NCBI GenBank assembly: GCA_035461525.1
Contig: DATHVD010000050.1
Location: 1-64,000 of the forward strand
Source: JAIBJN01 sp035461525
GTDB taxonomy: Bacteria > Actinomycetota > Thermoleophilia > Gaiellales > Gaiellaceae
Direction of reading: 5' to 3'
DNA length: 64,000 bases
Numbering within the stretch: the first letter of the stretch is position 1; every line of letters begins with the position of its first letter. Shown here piece after piece: positions 43,131 to 52,172 of the stretch. A model generated the notes under the pieces. That model saw nothing but the letters and a program-made list of their open reading frames with translations, was not told the origin of the DNA and made no database searches. The position numbers and the translations under genes are program-made.

Positions 43131-43780
43131 GGCCGAGCCTCCGCAGGTCCGCGCACGTCGAAGACGTCGATCCCCTCGCTCCGCTTCAGCCCGTTCGCAA
43201 GGAGGTACGTGAACGGCGTCGCCGCCGCCTCCCAGGCGACCTTGATCGCCCAGGTGGTCAGGATCGTCTCGGCGAGCGGCGCCGTGCCCGCGAAGGCGAT
43301 CGTGACGAAGATCGCCGTGTCGAGGCCCTGCCCGACGATCGAGGAACCGATCGTCCGCACCCAGAGGAAGCGCCCCTGCGTCGCCACCTTCATCCGCGAG
43401 AGCACGTATGCGTTCGCGAGCTCGCCGACAAGGTAGGCGCACAGGGAGGCGAGGAAGATCCGCCACGTCGTCCCGAGCACCGCCTCGTACGCCGCCTCGT
43501 TCTCGGCCCAGAAGTCCGCCGCCGGCAGCCGCAGGGCGAGCTGGATCGCCCCGACGGCCAGGAGGTTGCAGGCGAAGCCGAGCAGGATCACGCGCCGGGC
43601 GGCGCGGAAGCCGTAGACCTCCGTGAGCACGTCCCCGAGGACGTAGGCGAGCGGGAAGAGGACGTTGCCCGCGTCGAACACGCGCCCCCCGACCTCGGCG
43701 AGCTTGACGGCGATGATGTTCGAGACGACGAGCGCCGTCACGAAGAAGCCGGCGAGGGAGACGAAGCGCCAGGAGGTCAC
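43127..43780 (-). CDS. queuosine precursor transporter (YhhQ/vitamin-uptake-like)
   Basis: 217-aa membrane protein with six helices: ALVVSNIIAVKLAEVGG, VLFPLAYVLGDVLTEVYGFR, and QGLDTAIFVTIAFAG, as in the YhhQ (VUT-1) family importing 7-deazaguanine precursors for tRNA queuosine. GTG overlaps the proline dehydrogenase stop (GTGA). Expressed with that gene. Confidence 0.9.
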   Translation of the reverse strand: MTSWRFVSLAGFFVTALVVSNIIAVKLAEVGGRVFDAGNVLFPLAYVLGDVLTEVYGFRAARRVILLGFACNLLAVGAIQLALRLPAADFWAENEAAYEAVLGTTWRIFLASLCAYLVGELANAYVLSRMKVATQGRFLWVRTIGSSIVGQGLDTAIFVTIAFAGTAPLAETILTTWAIKVAWEAAATPFTYLLANGLKRSEGIDVFDVRGPAEARP

Positions 43781-44685
43781 GGGCGCAGGCGGCGCAGCGC
43801 GGCGAGGGCGACCTGGCCCGCCATCTTCGGGTTCTCCTGCAGGCGCCGCAGCGAGTACTCGTACCACCGGCGCCCGTAGGGGACGTAGATCCGCACCGTG
43901 TGGCCCTCGCGGACGAGCTCGTCGGCGAGCTCCTCGCGGACCCCGAGGAGCATCTGGAACTCGTAGCGCTCCGGCCCGAGGCCGCGCTCGGCGATGAGGG
44001 CAAGCGACTCGGCGATCACCCAGTCGTCGTGCGTGGCGATCGCCGTCTTGCAGCCCCCGTCCAGGAGCGCGGCCACCGCCTCGACGAAGTTGAAGCGCAC
44101 CGTGTCGGCGCCCTGGTAGGCGAGCGCGGGCGGCTCCAGGTAGATCCCCTTGCAGACGCGGACGTTGGGGCGGAGCGGCAGGAGCTCGTGCACGTCGTCC
44201 ATCGTCCGCCGGAGCATCGCCTGGAGGACGACGCCGACGTTCTCGTGGCCCTCCGCGCGCAGCTCGCGGTAGAGGTCGAGCGTGGCCGTCGTCGTCGACG
44301 AGTCCTCCATGTCGATGCGGACGAAGCGCCCCTGCCCGGCGGCGGCGCGAACGAGGACGCGCACGTTCTCGGCGCAGAGCGCGGGATCGACCTCGAGGCC
44401 GAGGCCCGTCAGCTTGACGCTCACGTTCGCGTCGAGCCCCTGCGCCTCGATCTCGGCGATGGCCTCCTCGTAGGCGGAGCGGATGGCGAGCGCCTCCTCC
44501 GGGGTCGCGGTCTCCTCGCCGAGCACGTCGAGCGTCGCCAGCTTGCCGGCGTCGTTGAGCTCGCGGACGACGGCGAGGGCGTCGGCGAGCTCGGAGCCGG
44601 CGATGTAGCGGCTCGAGAGCCGCCGCACGACGGGCCGCGGGACGGCCGGCAGCACCCGGACGAGCGCGCGGTCGAACAGAGCCAA
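43777..44685 (-). CDS. proline dehydrogenase
   Basis: 302-aa monofunctional PutA-type FAD enzyme oxidising proline to pyrroline-5-carboxylate. NVSVKLTGLGLEVDP, VRIDMEDSSTT, VCKGIYLEPP, ATHDDWVI and YVPYGRRWYEYSLRRLQENP form the barrel and substrate site. TTG at 44685 with TACAAT 9 nt upstream. The P5C dehydrogenase partner is not in the window. Confidence 0.93.
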   Translation of the reverse strand: MALFDRALVRVLPAVPRPVVRRLSSRYIAGSELADALAVVRELNDAGKLATLDVLGEETATPEEALAIRSAYEEAIAEIEAQGLDANVSVKLTGLGLEVDPALCAENVRVLVRAAAGQGRFVRIDMEDSSTTTATLDLYRELRAEGHENVGVVLQAMLRRTMDDVHELLPLRPNVRVCKGIYLEPPALAYQGADTVRFNFVEAVAALLDGGCKTAIATHDDWVIAESLALIAERGLGPERYEFQMLLGVREELADELVREGHTVRIYVPYGRRWYEYSLRRLQENPKMAGQVALAALRRLRP

Positions 44686-44752
44686 GGCCGCTCGATTGTA
44701 GTGCCCGCCTCCCGCCTTGCGCCGCGGCGTCCCACTCCGCAGAATGCCGTGG

Positions 44753-45079
44753 ATGGACGAGCCCGGTCCGTACGATGTCCCCGCTCCGAACGGGGGCCCT
44801 CCGCCCGAGGAGCGGCGCGGGCGCGTCACGCTCGAGCAGGTCGCCCTCGGCGTCTTCGTCGGGGCGCTGTTCGCCGTCTCGGTCTGCGTCGCCGCGGTCC
44901 TCGCCTTCGACGTGGGTCCGGCGGCGCCCGTGGTCGTCGTCGCGGTCGCCGTCGGCCTGGGCTCGATGGTCGCGCGGAACGCCCACGATCCCGCCTTCAA
45001 GTCGGCCGCGATCGGGCTGGTCGTCGGCGGGGTCGCCGCCGTCCTCCTCTGGCCCGTCTTCCCCGTGGACTCGCTGTGA
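44753..45079 (+). CDS. small membrane protein preceding acs
   Basis: 108 aa: a Pro/Gly-rich cytoplasmic N-terminus, then three membrane helices (GVFVGALFAVSVCVAAVLAF; VVVVAVAVGLGSMVA; IGLVVGGVAAVLLW). Its stop overlaps the acs start (GTGA). ATG at 44744 is an alternative start. Small membrane partners upstream of acs suggest an uptake role, but this one is not recognisably a known acetate transporter. Confidence 0.65.
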   Translation: MDEPGPYDVPAPNGGPPPEERRGRVTLEQVALGVFVGALFAVSVCVAAVLAFDVGPAAPVVVVAVAVGLGSMVARNAHDPAFKSAAIGLVVGGVAAVLLWPVFPVDSL

Positions 45080-47040
45080 GCGACCCCGATCACGCCATCG
45101 TCGCGCTCCTGCTCGAGGAGCGCCGCTACCCGCCGCCGCCGGAGTTCTCGGCGCAGGCGAACGCGGGGCCCGAGATCTACGAGCGGAACTTCGACGAGCT
45201 CTGGGAGACCGAGGGCCGCGAGCGCGTGACGTGGTTCGAGCCCTTCACGGCGCTCTACGAGTGGGAGCTGCCCTACGCGAAGTGGTACGTGGGCGGGAAG
45301 CTCAACGTCTGCTTCAACTGCGTCGACCGCCACGTGGGCGCGGGGCGCGGCGACAAGGTCGCCTACCACTGGGAGGGCGAGCCCGAGGACGAGCGCCGCA
45401 CGATCACGTTCGCCGACCTCCAGCGCGACGTCGTCCGCTTCGCCAACGGCCTCAAGGAGCTCGGCGTCGGCAAGGGCACGCCGGTCGGCATCTACATGGG
45501 GATGATCCCGGAGCTGCCCGTTGCGATGCTCGCCTGCGCGCGCCTGGGCGCGCCCCACACCGTCGTCTTCGGCGGCTTCAGCGCAGATGCGCTCGCGGAT
45601 CGGCTCAACGACATGGAGTGCGAGGTCCTGATCACGCAGGACGCGGGCTGGCGCAAGGGCGCCGAGGTGCCGCTGAAGCGGAACGCCGACGAGGCCCTCG
45701 ACCGCTCGCCCGGCGTGCGAGCGTCGGTCGTGTGGCGCCGGGTCGGCGACGAGGTGGACTGGCGCGAGGGGCGCGACGTCTGGGCCCACGAGCTCGTGCA
45801 GGGCGCGAGCGACGACCCGGCCTCGTGCCCGTGCGAGCCGATGGACTCTGAGGACCTCCTCTACCTCCTCTACACGAGCGGCACGACCGCGAAGCCGAAG
45901 GGGATCGTGCACACGACCGGCGGCTACCTCGTCGGCGTGGCGACGACGCACCGCTACATCTTCGACGTGAAGCCCGACTCGGTGTACTGGTGCGCGGCCG
46001 ACATCGGCTGGGTCACGGGCCACAGCTACATCGTCTACGGGCCTCTCTGCAACGGGACGACCGGCGTCCTCTACGAGGGCGTCCCCGACTACCCCGACCG
46101 CGACCGCTGGTGGGCGATCGTGGAGCGCTACGGGGTCGACATCCTCTACACCGCTCCGACGGCGATCCGGGCGCACATGAAGTGGGGCCCGGAGCACGCG
46201 GCCAAGCGCGACCTCTCCTCCCTCCGCCTCCTCGGCTCGGTCGGCGAGCCGATCAACCCCGAGGCGTGGGTCTGGTACCGGGAGCACATCGGCGCCGACC
46301 GCACGCCGGTCGTGGACACCTGGTGGCAGACCGAGACGGGGATGATCCTGATCACGCCGCTCCCCGGAGTGACGACGACGAAGCCCGGGTCGGCCACGAA
46401 GCCGTTCCCCGGCGTCGACGCCGCCGTCGTCAACGACAAGGGCGAGGAGGTCGGCCCGGGCGGAGGCGGCTACCTCGTCCTACGCCGACCCTGGCCGGCC
46501 ATGCTGCGCGGCATCCACAAGGATCACGAGCGCTTCGTCGAGACGTACTGGAGCCGCTTCCCCGGCATGTACTTCGCGGGCGACGGGGCGCGCGTGGACG
46601 AGGACGGCGACTTCTGGCTCATGGGCCGCGTCGACGACGTCATGAACGTCTCCGGTCACCGCATCTCGACGATCGAGGTGGAGAGCGCGCTCGTCGACCA
46701 CCCGCGGGTGGCGGAGGCGGCCGTCTGCGGGCGCCGCGACGAGACGACCGGGCAGGCGATCGTCGCGTTCGTCAGCCTCAAGGGGCACGAGGGCGGCTCG
46801 CCGGAGATGATGGTCGAGCTGCGGGAGCACGTGGCCGAGAAGATCGGCAAGATCGCGCGCCCCGCCAACATCGTCTTCACGCCCGAGCTGCCGAAGACCC
46901 GCTCGGGCAAGATCATGCGCCGCCTCCTCAAGGACGTCTCGGAGAACCGCGCTCTCGGCGACATGACGACGCTGGCCGATCCCGCGGTCGTCCTGGAGCT
47001 GCAGGAGCGCGCGTCCGCCGAGGCCTCCTCCGAAGGCTGA
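45076..47040 (+). CDS. acs: acetyl-coenzyme A synthetase
   Basis: AMP-forming ligase activating acetate to acetyl-CoA. 654 aa; P-loop-like YTSGTTAKPKGIVHT, DTWWQTETGMI, ADIGWVTGHSY, and the C-terminal catalytic Lys in TRSGKIMRR, a known acetylation site in the family. GTG overlaps the small membrane protein gene. A GNAT acetyltransferase follows within 5 nt and could in principle acetylate that Lys. Confidence 0.96.
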   Translation: MSDPDHAIVALLLEERRYPPPPEFSAQANAGPEIYERNFDELWETEGRERVTWFEPFTALYEWELPYAKWYVGGKLNVCFNCVDRHVGAGRGDKVAYHWEGEPEDERRTITFADLQRDVVRFANGLKELGVGKGTPVGIYMGMIPELPVAMLACARLGAPHTVVFGGFSADALADRLNDMECEVLITQDAGWRKGAEVPLKRNADEALDRSPGVRASVVWRRVGDEVDWREGRDVWAHELVQGASDDPASCPCEPMDSEDLLYLLYTSGTTAKPKGIVHTTGGYLVGVATTHRYIFDVKPDSVYWCAADIGWVTGHSYIVYGPLCNGTTGVLYEGVPDYPDRDRWWAIVERYGVDILYTAPTAIRAHMKWGPEHAAKRDLSSLRLLGSVGEPINPEAWVWYREHIGADRTPVVDTWWQTETGMILITPLPGVTTTKPGSATKPFPGVDAAVVNDKGEEVGPGGGGYLVLRRPWPAMLRGIHKDHERFVETYWSRFPGMYFAGDGARVDEDGDFWLMGRVDDVMNVSGHRISTIEVESALVDHPRVAEAAVCGRRDETTGQAIVAFVSLKGHEGGSPEMMVELREHVAEKIGKIARPANIVFTPELPKTRSGKIMRRLLKDVSENRALGDMTTLADPAVVLELQERASAEASSEG

Positions 47041-47044
47041 CCTG

Positions 47045-47965
47045 GTGGAGATCGTGACGTTCGGGGGCGACCACGTCGCCGCGGCGGCAACGCTGCTCGC
47101 CGCGCGGCACGAGCGCCACCGGGCGGCGGAGCCCCTCCTGCCGGAGCTCGAGGCCGCGCGCGCCGAGGTTGAGGCCGCGGGGACGAGCGGGGCGGCGGCA
47201 GTGGACGGCGGTGACGTCGCCGGCTACCTCGTGGGAACGGTCCGGGACGACCGCTCCTGGGGACGCCACACCTGGGTGGCCCACGGCGGCTGGGCGGTGC
47301 GCGAGCCCGAGCTCGTGCGCGATCTCTACGCGGTCGCCGCCGAGCGCTGGGTCGGCGAGGGCGCGAAGCTCCACATCGTGCTGACGCCCGCGCTCCCGGA
47401 GCTCGTCGACCCCTGGCTCCGCCTGGGCTTCGGGCACATGCAGGCCTACGCGCTGCGGGAGAGCGGCGGCGAGCCGCAGCCGTTGCCGGCGGGCGTGACG
47501 ATCCGGCTGGGCACGCCCGCCGACCTGGACGCGGCGGCCGAGCTCCTGCCGGCGATCTGGGAGCACCAGCGCGGCTCGCCCACCTTCACCGGCTTCGAGA
47601 TCCCCGCGGCCGCGGAGTACCGCGCCGACTGGGAGGAGACGCTGGCCGAGCACCGCGCGACCTGGTTCCTCGCCGAGCTCGACCGCGAACTCGCGGGCCA
47701 CCTCCTCCTCTACCCCGAGGAGCCGAGCATGGCCGTCCCGGCCGGCTCCGTGTACCTCGCCGTCGCCGCCACGCTGCCGGAGGCGCGCGGCCGGGGCGTG
47801 GGCGTCGCGCTCACCGAGCACGCCCTCGCCTGGGCGCGGGAGGCCGGCCACGCGACCGTGCACACGGACTGGCGCGTCCCCAACCTCGAGTCGTCCCGCT
47901 TCTGGCCCCGGCGTGGCTTCCGCGAGACGTTCTACCGCCTCGCCCGTCAGGTCGAGATCGGCTGA
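47045..47965 (+). CDS. GNAT acetyltransferase (two-domain)
   Basis: 306 aa with two GNAT-like halves. The C-terminal half has the acetyl-CoA loop EARGRGVGVALTEHALAWAREAG and the closing FWPRRGFRETFYRL. The N-terminal half is degenerate. It starts 5 nt after acs, so it is co-transcribed. GNATs linked to acs in Actinobacteria can be protein acetyltransferases (Pat/PatA-like), but no cNMP domain is present and the target is inferred only. Confidence 0.85.
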   Translation: MEIVTFGGDHVAAAATLLAARHERHRAAEPLLPELEAARAEVEAAGTSGAAAVDGGDVAGYLVGTVRDDRSWGRHTWVAHGGWAVREPELVRDLYAVAAERWVGEGAKLHIVLTPALPELVDPWLRLGFGHMQAYALRESGGEPQPLPAGVTIRLGTPADLDAAAELLPAIWEHQRGSPTFTGFEIPAAAEYRADWEETLAEHRATWFLAELDRELAGHLLLYPEEPSMAVPAGSVYLAVAATLPEARGRGVGVALTEHALAWAREAGHATVHTDWRVPNLESSRFWPRRGFRETFYRLARQVEIG

Positions 47966-47996
47966 GCGTGAACCGGCACGTTCTCGGCAGGCATCC

Positions 47997-48080
47997 GGCA
48001 CGACCCGCGCACCACGGTTGCGCTTTCTCCCGCTACGCTCGAAGCGGGTGGTGGTCCGGGGTGGCCCCGGACAGGAAGGC
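47997..48080 (+). repeat. dispersed intergenic repeat, copy C
   Basis: GGCACGACCCGCGCACCAC, then GCTACGCTCGAA, GCGGGTGGTGG and a perfect 8-bp hairpin with TGG loop (48054-48061 with 48065-48072), ending AGGAAGG. Nearly identical to copy A in its 3' half. It fills the gap between a rightward GNAT gene and the leftward LysE gene. Confidence 0.8.
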
Positions 48081-48728
48081 TCACTTCTGGCGCGCGCCGC
48101 CGGAGAGGGCGGCCGTCACGCCCAGGCCGACCAGCAGCGTGCCGGAGACCCAGCGCTGCGCACGGAGGAACCCGGCGTTGCCGCGCAGCCAGCCTGAGGC
48201 CGTGCCCGCCGCGAGCGCGTAGAGGCCGTCGCTGACGACGGCGATGAGGATGAAGAGGAGGCCGAGCACGGCGATCTGGACGCCGACCGAGCCCTTCGAC
48301 ACGTCCGCGAACTGGGGCAGGAAGGCGAAGAAGAAGAGCGCCGTCTTCGGGTTGAGGACGTTGACGACGACCCCCTGCCAGAAGAGCCGGCCGAGCCGTC
48401 GGGGGGGAGGCTCGTCGCCGGTCACGTCCGGCCGCTCGCGCGCCAGGAGCCGCCGCACGCCCAGGAAGACGAGGTACGCGGCCCCGGCGTAGCGCACGAC
48501 GTCGAAGGCGGTGGCCGAGCGCACGAGGAGCGCCGACAGCCCCAGCGCCGCTGCGGCCACGTGCACGAGCGCCCCGGCCTGCACGCCGAGCATGGAGACG
48601 AAGCCGGCCCCGCGGCCGTGCTCGATCGACTGCGCGACGATGTAGAGGACGGCGGGGCCGGGAACGACGAGCAGCACGACGGCCGCCGCCGCGAAGACCG
48701 CGAGCGCGCCCGGATCCGGGAGCGGCAC
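48081..48728 (-). CDS. LysE/RhtB-family amino-acid exporter
   Basis: 215-aa, six-helix exporter: VPGPAVLYIVAQSIEHGRGAG at the N-terminus and GVVVNVLNPKTALFFFAFLPQF are family signatures. GTG start directly after the stop of the preceding 97-aa gene. Substrate (Lys, Thr, homoserine lactone or other) cannot be inferred. Confidence 0.92.
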   Translation of the reverse strand: MPLPDPGALAVFAAAAVVLLVVPGPAVLYIVAQSIEHGRGAGFVSMLGVQAGALVHVAAAALGLSALLVRSATAFDVVRYAGAAYLVFLGVRRLLARERPDVTGDEPPPRRLGRLFWQGVVVNVLNPKTALFFFAFLPQFADVSKGSVGVQIAVLGLLFILIAVVSDGLYALAAGTASGWLRGNAGFLRAQRWVSGTLLVGLGVTAALSGGARQK

Positions 48729-49022
48729 CTAGCCCTCGCGCATGAAGCCCTGCCGCGCCGCGGAGACGAGCGCGACCGCCTCGGGAAAGAGGAGGCGCAT
48801 GGCGTCGCGGAGCGCGATCGCCTGCTCGTCAGGCGTGCCCTCCACCCGGAGCCGCTTCAGCGCGGCCCCCGTCAGCTCGACGGCGGTGTTCAGGGTGAGC
48901 GTGGCGAACTGCTCGCGCTGCGATTCCTGCACGGCTTCGGTCTGACGCTCCGCGAACTCGCGCAGGCCGCGCATGAGATCCTCCGGGTCGCCGCCGAAGG
49001 GAAAGCCGAATCCACCTTCCAT
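48729..49022 (-). CDS. hypothetical protein upstream of the LysE gene
   Basis: 97-aa helical, acidic soluble protein (LREFAERQTEAVQESQREQFA; ALRDAMRLLFPEA). Has a real leader with GAGGAAAGGA before the ATG and a TACTCT box further up. No family recognised. Adjacent and co-directional with the exporter. Confidence 0.65.
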   Translation of the reverse strand: MEGGFGFPFGGDPEDLMRGLREFAERQTEAVQESQREQFATLTLNTAVELTGAALKRLRVEGTPDEQAIALRDAMRLLFPEAVALVSAARQGFMREG

Positions 49023-49063
49023 CTGCGTCCTTTCCTCGTTCCCAGCCCTTAGAGTACGCGCGG

Positions 49064-49600
49064 ATGAGCGCCAGTCGCTTCGCGGATGCCCTCAACGAGC
49101 AGGTCGCCAACGAGTTCGCGGCCTCGCAGCAGTACGTCGCCATCGCCGTCCACTACGACGCCGAGACGCTGCCGCAGCTCGCCGCGCACTTCTACCGCCA
49201 GGCAATCGAGGAGCGGAACCACGCGATGATGCTCGTCCAGTACCTGCTCGACGCCGACCTGGCCGTGCGCATCCCGGCGGTCGCGGGGCCGAAGACGGAT
49301 TTCGAGGATCCGATCTCTCCCGTCGCGCTCGCGCTCGAGCAGGAGAAAACCGTCACCGACCAGATCGTCCGCCTCGCCCAGCTCGCCCGCGAGGAGAACG
49401 ACCTCGTCGGCGCCCAGTTCATGGACTGGTTCCTGAAGGAGCAGCGGGAGGAGGTCTCGAGCATGTCCGATCTCCTCGCCGTCGTCACGCGCGCGGTCGA
49501 CTCGAGCATCCTCCTCGCCGAGGAGTACCTCGCCCGCGAGACGGTCGGCGACCAGGGGGCCGACCCCTCCGCCCCGCCTGCAGCCGGCGGCGCGCTCTAG
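49064..49600 (+). CDS. ftnA: ferritin
   Basis: Iron-storage protein, 178 aa, four-helix bundle. Ferroxidase ligands align with the E. coli FtnA set: Glu17, Tyr24, Glu50, His53, Glu94, Gln127, Glu130. No haem-binding Met of bacterioferritin is apparent. A C-terminal Pro/Ala/Gly-rich tail is present. TAGAGT lies 8 nt before the ATG, a leaderless start. Confidence 0.94.
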   Translation: MSASRFADALNEQVANEFAASQQYVAIAVHYDAETLPQLAAHFYRQAIEERNHAMMLVQYLLDADLAVRIPAVAGPKTDFEDPISPVALALEQEKTVTDQIVRLAQLAREENDLVGAQFMDWFLKEQREEVSSMSDLLAVVTRAVDSSILLAEEYLARETVGDQGADPSAPPAAGGAL

Positions 49601-49628
49601 ACCCTCCTGCTCTTCTACCCTGGAGGGC

Positions 49629-49925
49629 GTGTCACGGTCGCTTCGCTTCGCGCTCGCCGCCCTCGCGGTCGCCCTCGTCGGCGTCCTCGCCTTCGGGCTT
49701 GCCGCCGGGCTCGCAGGGCCGGCCCTCGGCGCCCGGGACACCGAGCGGGCGCTGGCCGAGACGAAGGAGGGGAAGCCGGGGAGCTACCACTGCGACCGAC
49801 TCTGGCTCGATTACTGGGACTACCGCTGCCGGTTCGAGAACGCCGCCACGGGCTGGATCGTCGTCCACGTCCGCGTCGACCGCGACGGCATCGCCGAGCG
49901 CTCAGTCGACGGGCGCTCCCGGTAG
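49629..49925 (+). CDS. small secreted or membrane-anchored protein
   Basis: 98 aa with an N-terminal signal/anchor (FALAALAVALVGVLAFGLAAGLA) and a short domain with CDRLWLDYWDYRCRFENA, where two Cys could form a disulfide. GTG start. No family recognised; position after ferritin may be coincidental. Confidence 0.6.
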   Translation: MSRSLRFALAALAVALVGVLAFGLAAGLAGPALGARDTERALAETKEGKPGSYHCDRLWLDYWDYRCRFENAATGWIVVHVRVDRDGIAERSVDGRSR

Positions 49926-49945
49926 GGAAGCGACATACTCGGGCC

Positions 49946-50164
49946 ATGACGCTGAGGAGCCGTCTCGCGACGGTGCTCTGGCTGGTCACCGTGACCGGCA
50001 TGGGCGTCGTCTGCCTCGCGGCCGTCCTCGACGCGGGGCTCGGGTACTCCCCGCTCTGGCTCGAGGCGGTCGGCCTCGTCGCCTGGGCCGCCGCCGCTCC
50101 GGCTTTTCTGGTCTTCCTCGTCCTCGCCGGCCGGGCCCGCCTCGGCCGACGCAGGTCCGTCTAG
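49946..50164 (+). CDS. small two-helix membrane protein
   Basis: 72 aa with two membrane helices (VLWLVTVTGMGVVCLAAVL; VGLVAWAAAAPAFLVFLVL) and a basic tail. CATACT lies 6 nt before the ATG. No family recognised. Its end overlaps the convergent gene's stop by 4 nt. Confidence 0.55.
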   Translation: MTLRSRLATVLWLVTVTGMGVVCLAAVLDAGLGYSPLWLEAVGLVAWAAAAPAFLVFLVLAGRARLGRRRSV

Positions 50165-50712
50165 CCCAGCGGCAGCTTGTAGGCGCGCTCGACGTCGTCG
50201 GCGAGGTCGTCCGCGGCCGTGACGCCCGCTTTCAGAGCCTCAGCGAAGGGCGAGCCTCCCACCTCGCCCAGGGCGTGCTCCAGCCGGGAGGCCGCCTGCC
50301 CGAGCGCGTCGAGGTAGGCGACGCTCGCCACGCGCGGCGGCGGCAGGATCGCCTCCTGGAGCGCGGCCGCCGCTACCTCGGCCTCTTCGATCCCCTCGGG
50401 GCTCTCGGTCAGGCGCAGCTCGACGAGCCGGGCGCGCAGCTCCCCCACGTCGCCGCCGCCGGCGCTCTCCTCGGCCAGCTCGCACATCGTCGCGATCGCG
50501 ACCGCGTCGCGGACGAGCACCCGATCGGCGACCGGTCGCCCCGCCGCGTCGAGCGCGAGCCACGTCCGCTCCTCGCCACGCGCGTACGCACAGAGGTACA
50601 CGCGGGCGCCCGTCCCGGGCTCCGCCGGGATCACGGCCACGATCTGCTCGCCGTCGGCCGCGTGCCCGGCCGCGGCCTCTCCGGCCACGCTCAGCTCCTC
50701 CTCGAGGCTCAC
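50161..50712 (-). CDS. hypothetical protein divergent from menG
   Basis: 183-aa acidic soluble protein. N-terminal half beta-rich (QIVAVIPAEPGTGARVYLCAYA; TWLALDAAGRPV), C-terminal half helical. I start at GTG 50712 because of TATTGT 8 nt upstream and the divergent gene; the frame extends 11 codons further into that gene. Not recognised. Confidence 0.65.
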   Translation of the reverse strand: MSLEEELSVAGEAAAGHAADGEQIVAVIPAEPGTGARVYLCAYARGEERTWLALDAAGRPVADRVLVRDAVAIATMCELAEESAGGGDVGELRARLVELRLTESPEGIEEAEVAAAALQEAILPPPRVASVAYLDALGQAASRLEHALGEVGGSPFAEALKAGVTAADDLADDVERAYKLPLG

Positions 50713-50731
50713 CGGCCGCAACAATAGCCCC

Positions 50732-51445
50732 GTGCCCGAGCGCAACCGCGCCGCACAGGAGCTCTTCGCGCCGCTGGCGGGGACGTACGACCGCTACGCG
50801 CGCCTGCTCAGCCTCGGCCAGGATCCGCGCTGGCGCACGTTCCTCGTCTCGCGAATCGAGGCTCGGCCCGTGCACGTCGTCCTCGACGTCGCCACCGGCA
50901 CGGGCGCGGTCGCGATCGAGCTCGCCCGCCGCTACCGGTGCCGCGTCGTCGGGGTCGACCAGAGCGCCGAGATGCTCGCGGAGGGACGCCGGCGCATCGA
51001 GGAGGCCGGGCTCGGCGAGAGCGTCGAGCTGCGCGAGGGCCGTGCCGAGGAGCTTCCCTTCGAGGACGGGAGCTTCGACGGGCTCACCTTCACGTACCTC
51101 CTCCGCTACGTCGACGACGCGGGCGCGACGATGCGGGAGCTCGCGCGGGTCGTCCGGCCGGGGGCCCGCGTCGCCATGCTCGAGTTCGCCGTGCCTCCGC
51201 GGGCGCCGGCCAGGCTCGCGTGGGAGGCGTACGTCCGCGCCGCCCTCCCGGCGGCGGGCCGCCTGGCCTCGCCCGGCTGGGGCGACGTGGGCAGCTTCCT
51301 CGGCCCGAGCATCCGGGGGTTCTGGGAGCGGACGCCGCCCGCGCGCCTGCGCGCTCTCTGGGAGGCGGCCGGGATCGAGGACGTGCGCGCCCGGCTCCTC
51401 AGCCTCGGCGGCGGGATCGTCATGTGGGGGCGGCGTGGCGAGTGA
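50732..51445 (+). CDS. menG: UbiE/MenG-like SAM methyltransferase
   Basis: 237-aa class I methyltransferase. SAM motif VLDVATGTGAVAIELA; GVDQSAEMLAEG; PFEDGSFDGLTFTYLLRYV is close to the UbiE/MenG pattern; a later FWERTPPARLRALWEAAG. It would methylate demethylmenaquinone. No other men gene is adjacent, though the next gene is a polytopic membrane protein. GTG start. Confidence 0.82.
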   Translation: MPERNRAAQELFAPLAGTYDRYARLLSLGQDPRWRTFLVSRIEARPVHVVLDVATGTGAVAIELARRYRCRVVGVDQSAEMLAEGRRRIEEAGLGESVELREGRAEELPFEDGSFDGLTFTYLLRYVDDAGATMRELARVVRPGARVAMLEFAVPPRAPARLAWEAYVRAALPAAGRLASPGWGDVGSFLGPSIRGFWERTPPARLRALWEAAGIEDVRARLLSLGGGIVMWGRRGE

Positions 51446-52172
51446 GGCCGGGCGCCGCCCCGCCTTCTACGCCCTCGCGCCGGGAGGGTGGCGCGACTAC
51501 GTCACGATCCTCCACCCTCCCTACACCGCCTGGCACCTGAGCTACGTCGCCGTGGGGGCGGCGCTGACGCCCGCCTTCTCCTGGAGCCGCCTGCTTCCGG
51601 CCCTGGCCGCCTTCTTCCTCGCGGTCGGGATCGGCGCGCACGCGCTCGACGAGCTCAACGGCCGGCCGCTCGGCACCCGCATCCCCAGGCGCGTCCTCGT
51701 CTCGCTGGCCGCCCTCTCGATCGCCGGCGCGGTTGCGATCGGCGTCGCCGGCGCCGTCGTCGCCAGCCCCTGGCTCGGCCTCTTCGTCGCCGCCGGGGGA
51801 TTCATCGTCGTCGCCTACAACCTCGAGCTCGCCGGCGGCCGCTTCCACGGGGACACGTGGTTCGCCCTCGCGTGGGGCGCCTTCCCGCTGGCGACCGCGT
51901 ACTTCGCCGCCGCCGAGCGCCTGGACTGGATCGTGGCGGCGGGCGCCGCGTACGCGTTCCTCGCCAGCCGGGCGCAGCGGCAGCTCTCGACGCCCGTCCG
52001 CGACGTGCGCCGCCGGGTCGAACGGGTCGAGGGGAGCGTCGAGCGCGCCGACGGCTCCTCCGAGCCGGTCACGGCCGACCTCCTCCTGCGCGGGAAGGAG
52101 AGCGCGCTCCTCTCGCTCGCCGGTGCCTCCGTCGCCCTGGCCTTCGCGCTCGTCATCATGCGCGTGTCGTGA
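51435..52172 (+). CDS. polytopic membrane protein linked to menG
   Basis: 245 aa, seven or so membrane segments. The frame overlaps menG by 11 nt and the next gene by 4 nt (GTGA). HPPYTAWHLSYVAVGAAL and AHALDELNGRPLGT resemble, in position and acidity, the first Asp-rich loop of UbiA prenyltransferases, but the classical NDxxDxxxD motif is missing. A diverged prenyltransferase is possible; I call only a membrane protein. Confidence 0.75.
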   Translation: MASEAGRRPAFYALAPGGWRDYVTILHPPYTAWHLSYVAVGAALTPAFSWSRLLPALAAFFLAVGIGAHALDELNGRPLGTRIPRRVLVSLAALSIAGAVAIGVAGAVVASPWLGLFVAAGGFIVVAYNLELAGGRFHGDTWFALAWGAFPLATAYFAAAERLDWIVAAGAAYAFLASRAQRQLSTPVRDVRRRVERVEGSVERADGSSEPVTADLLLRGKESALLSLAGASVALAFALVIMRVS

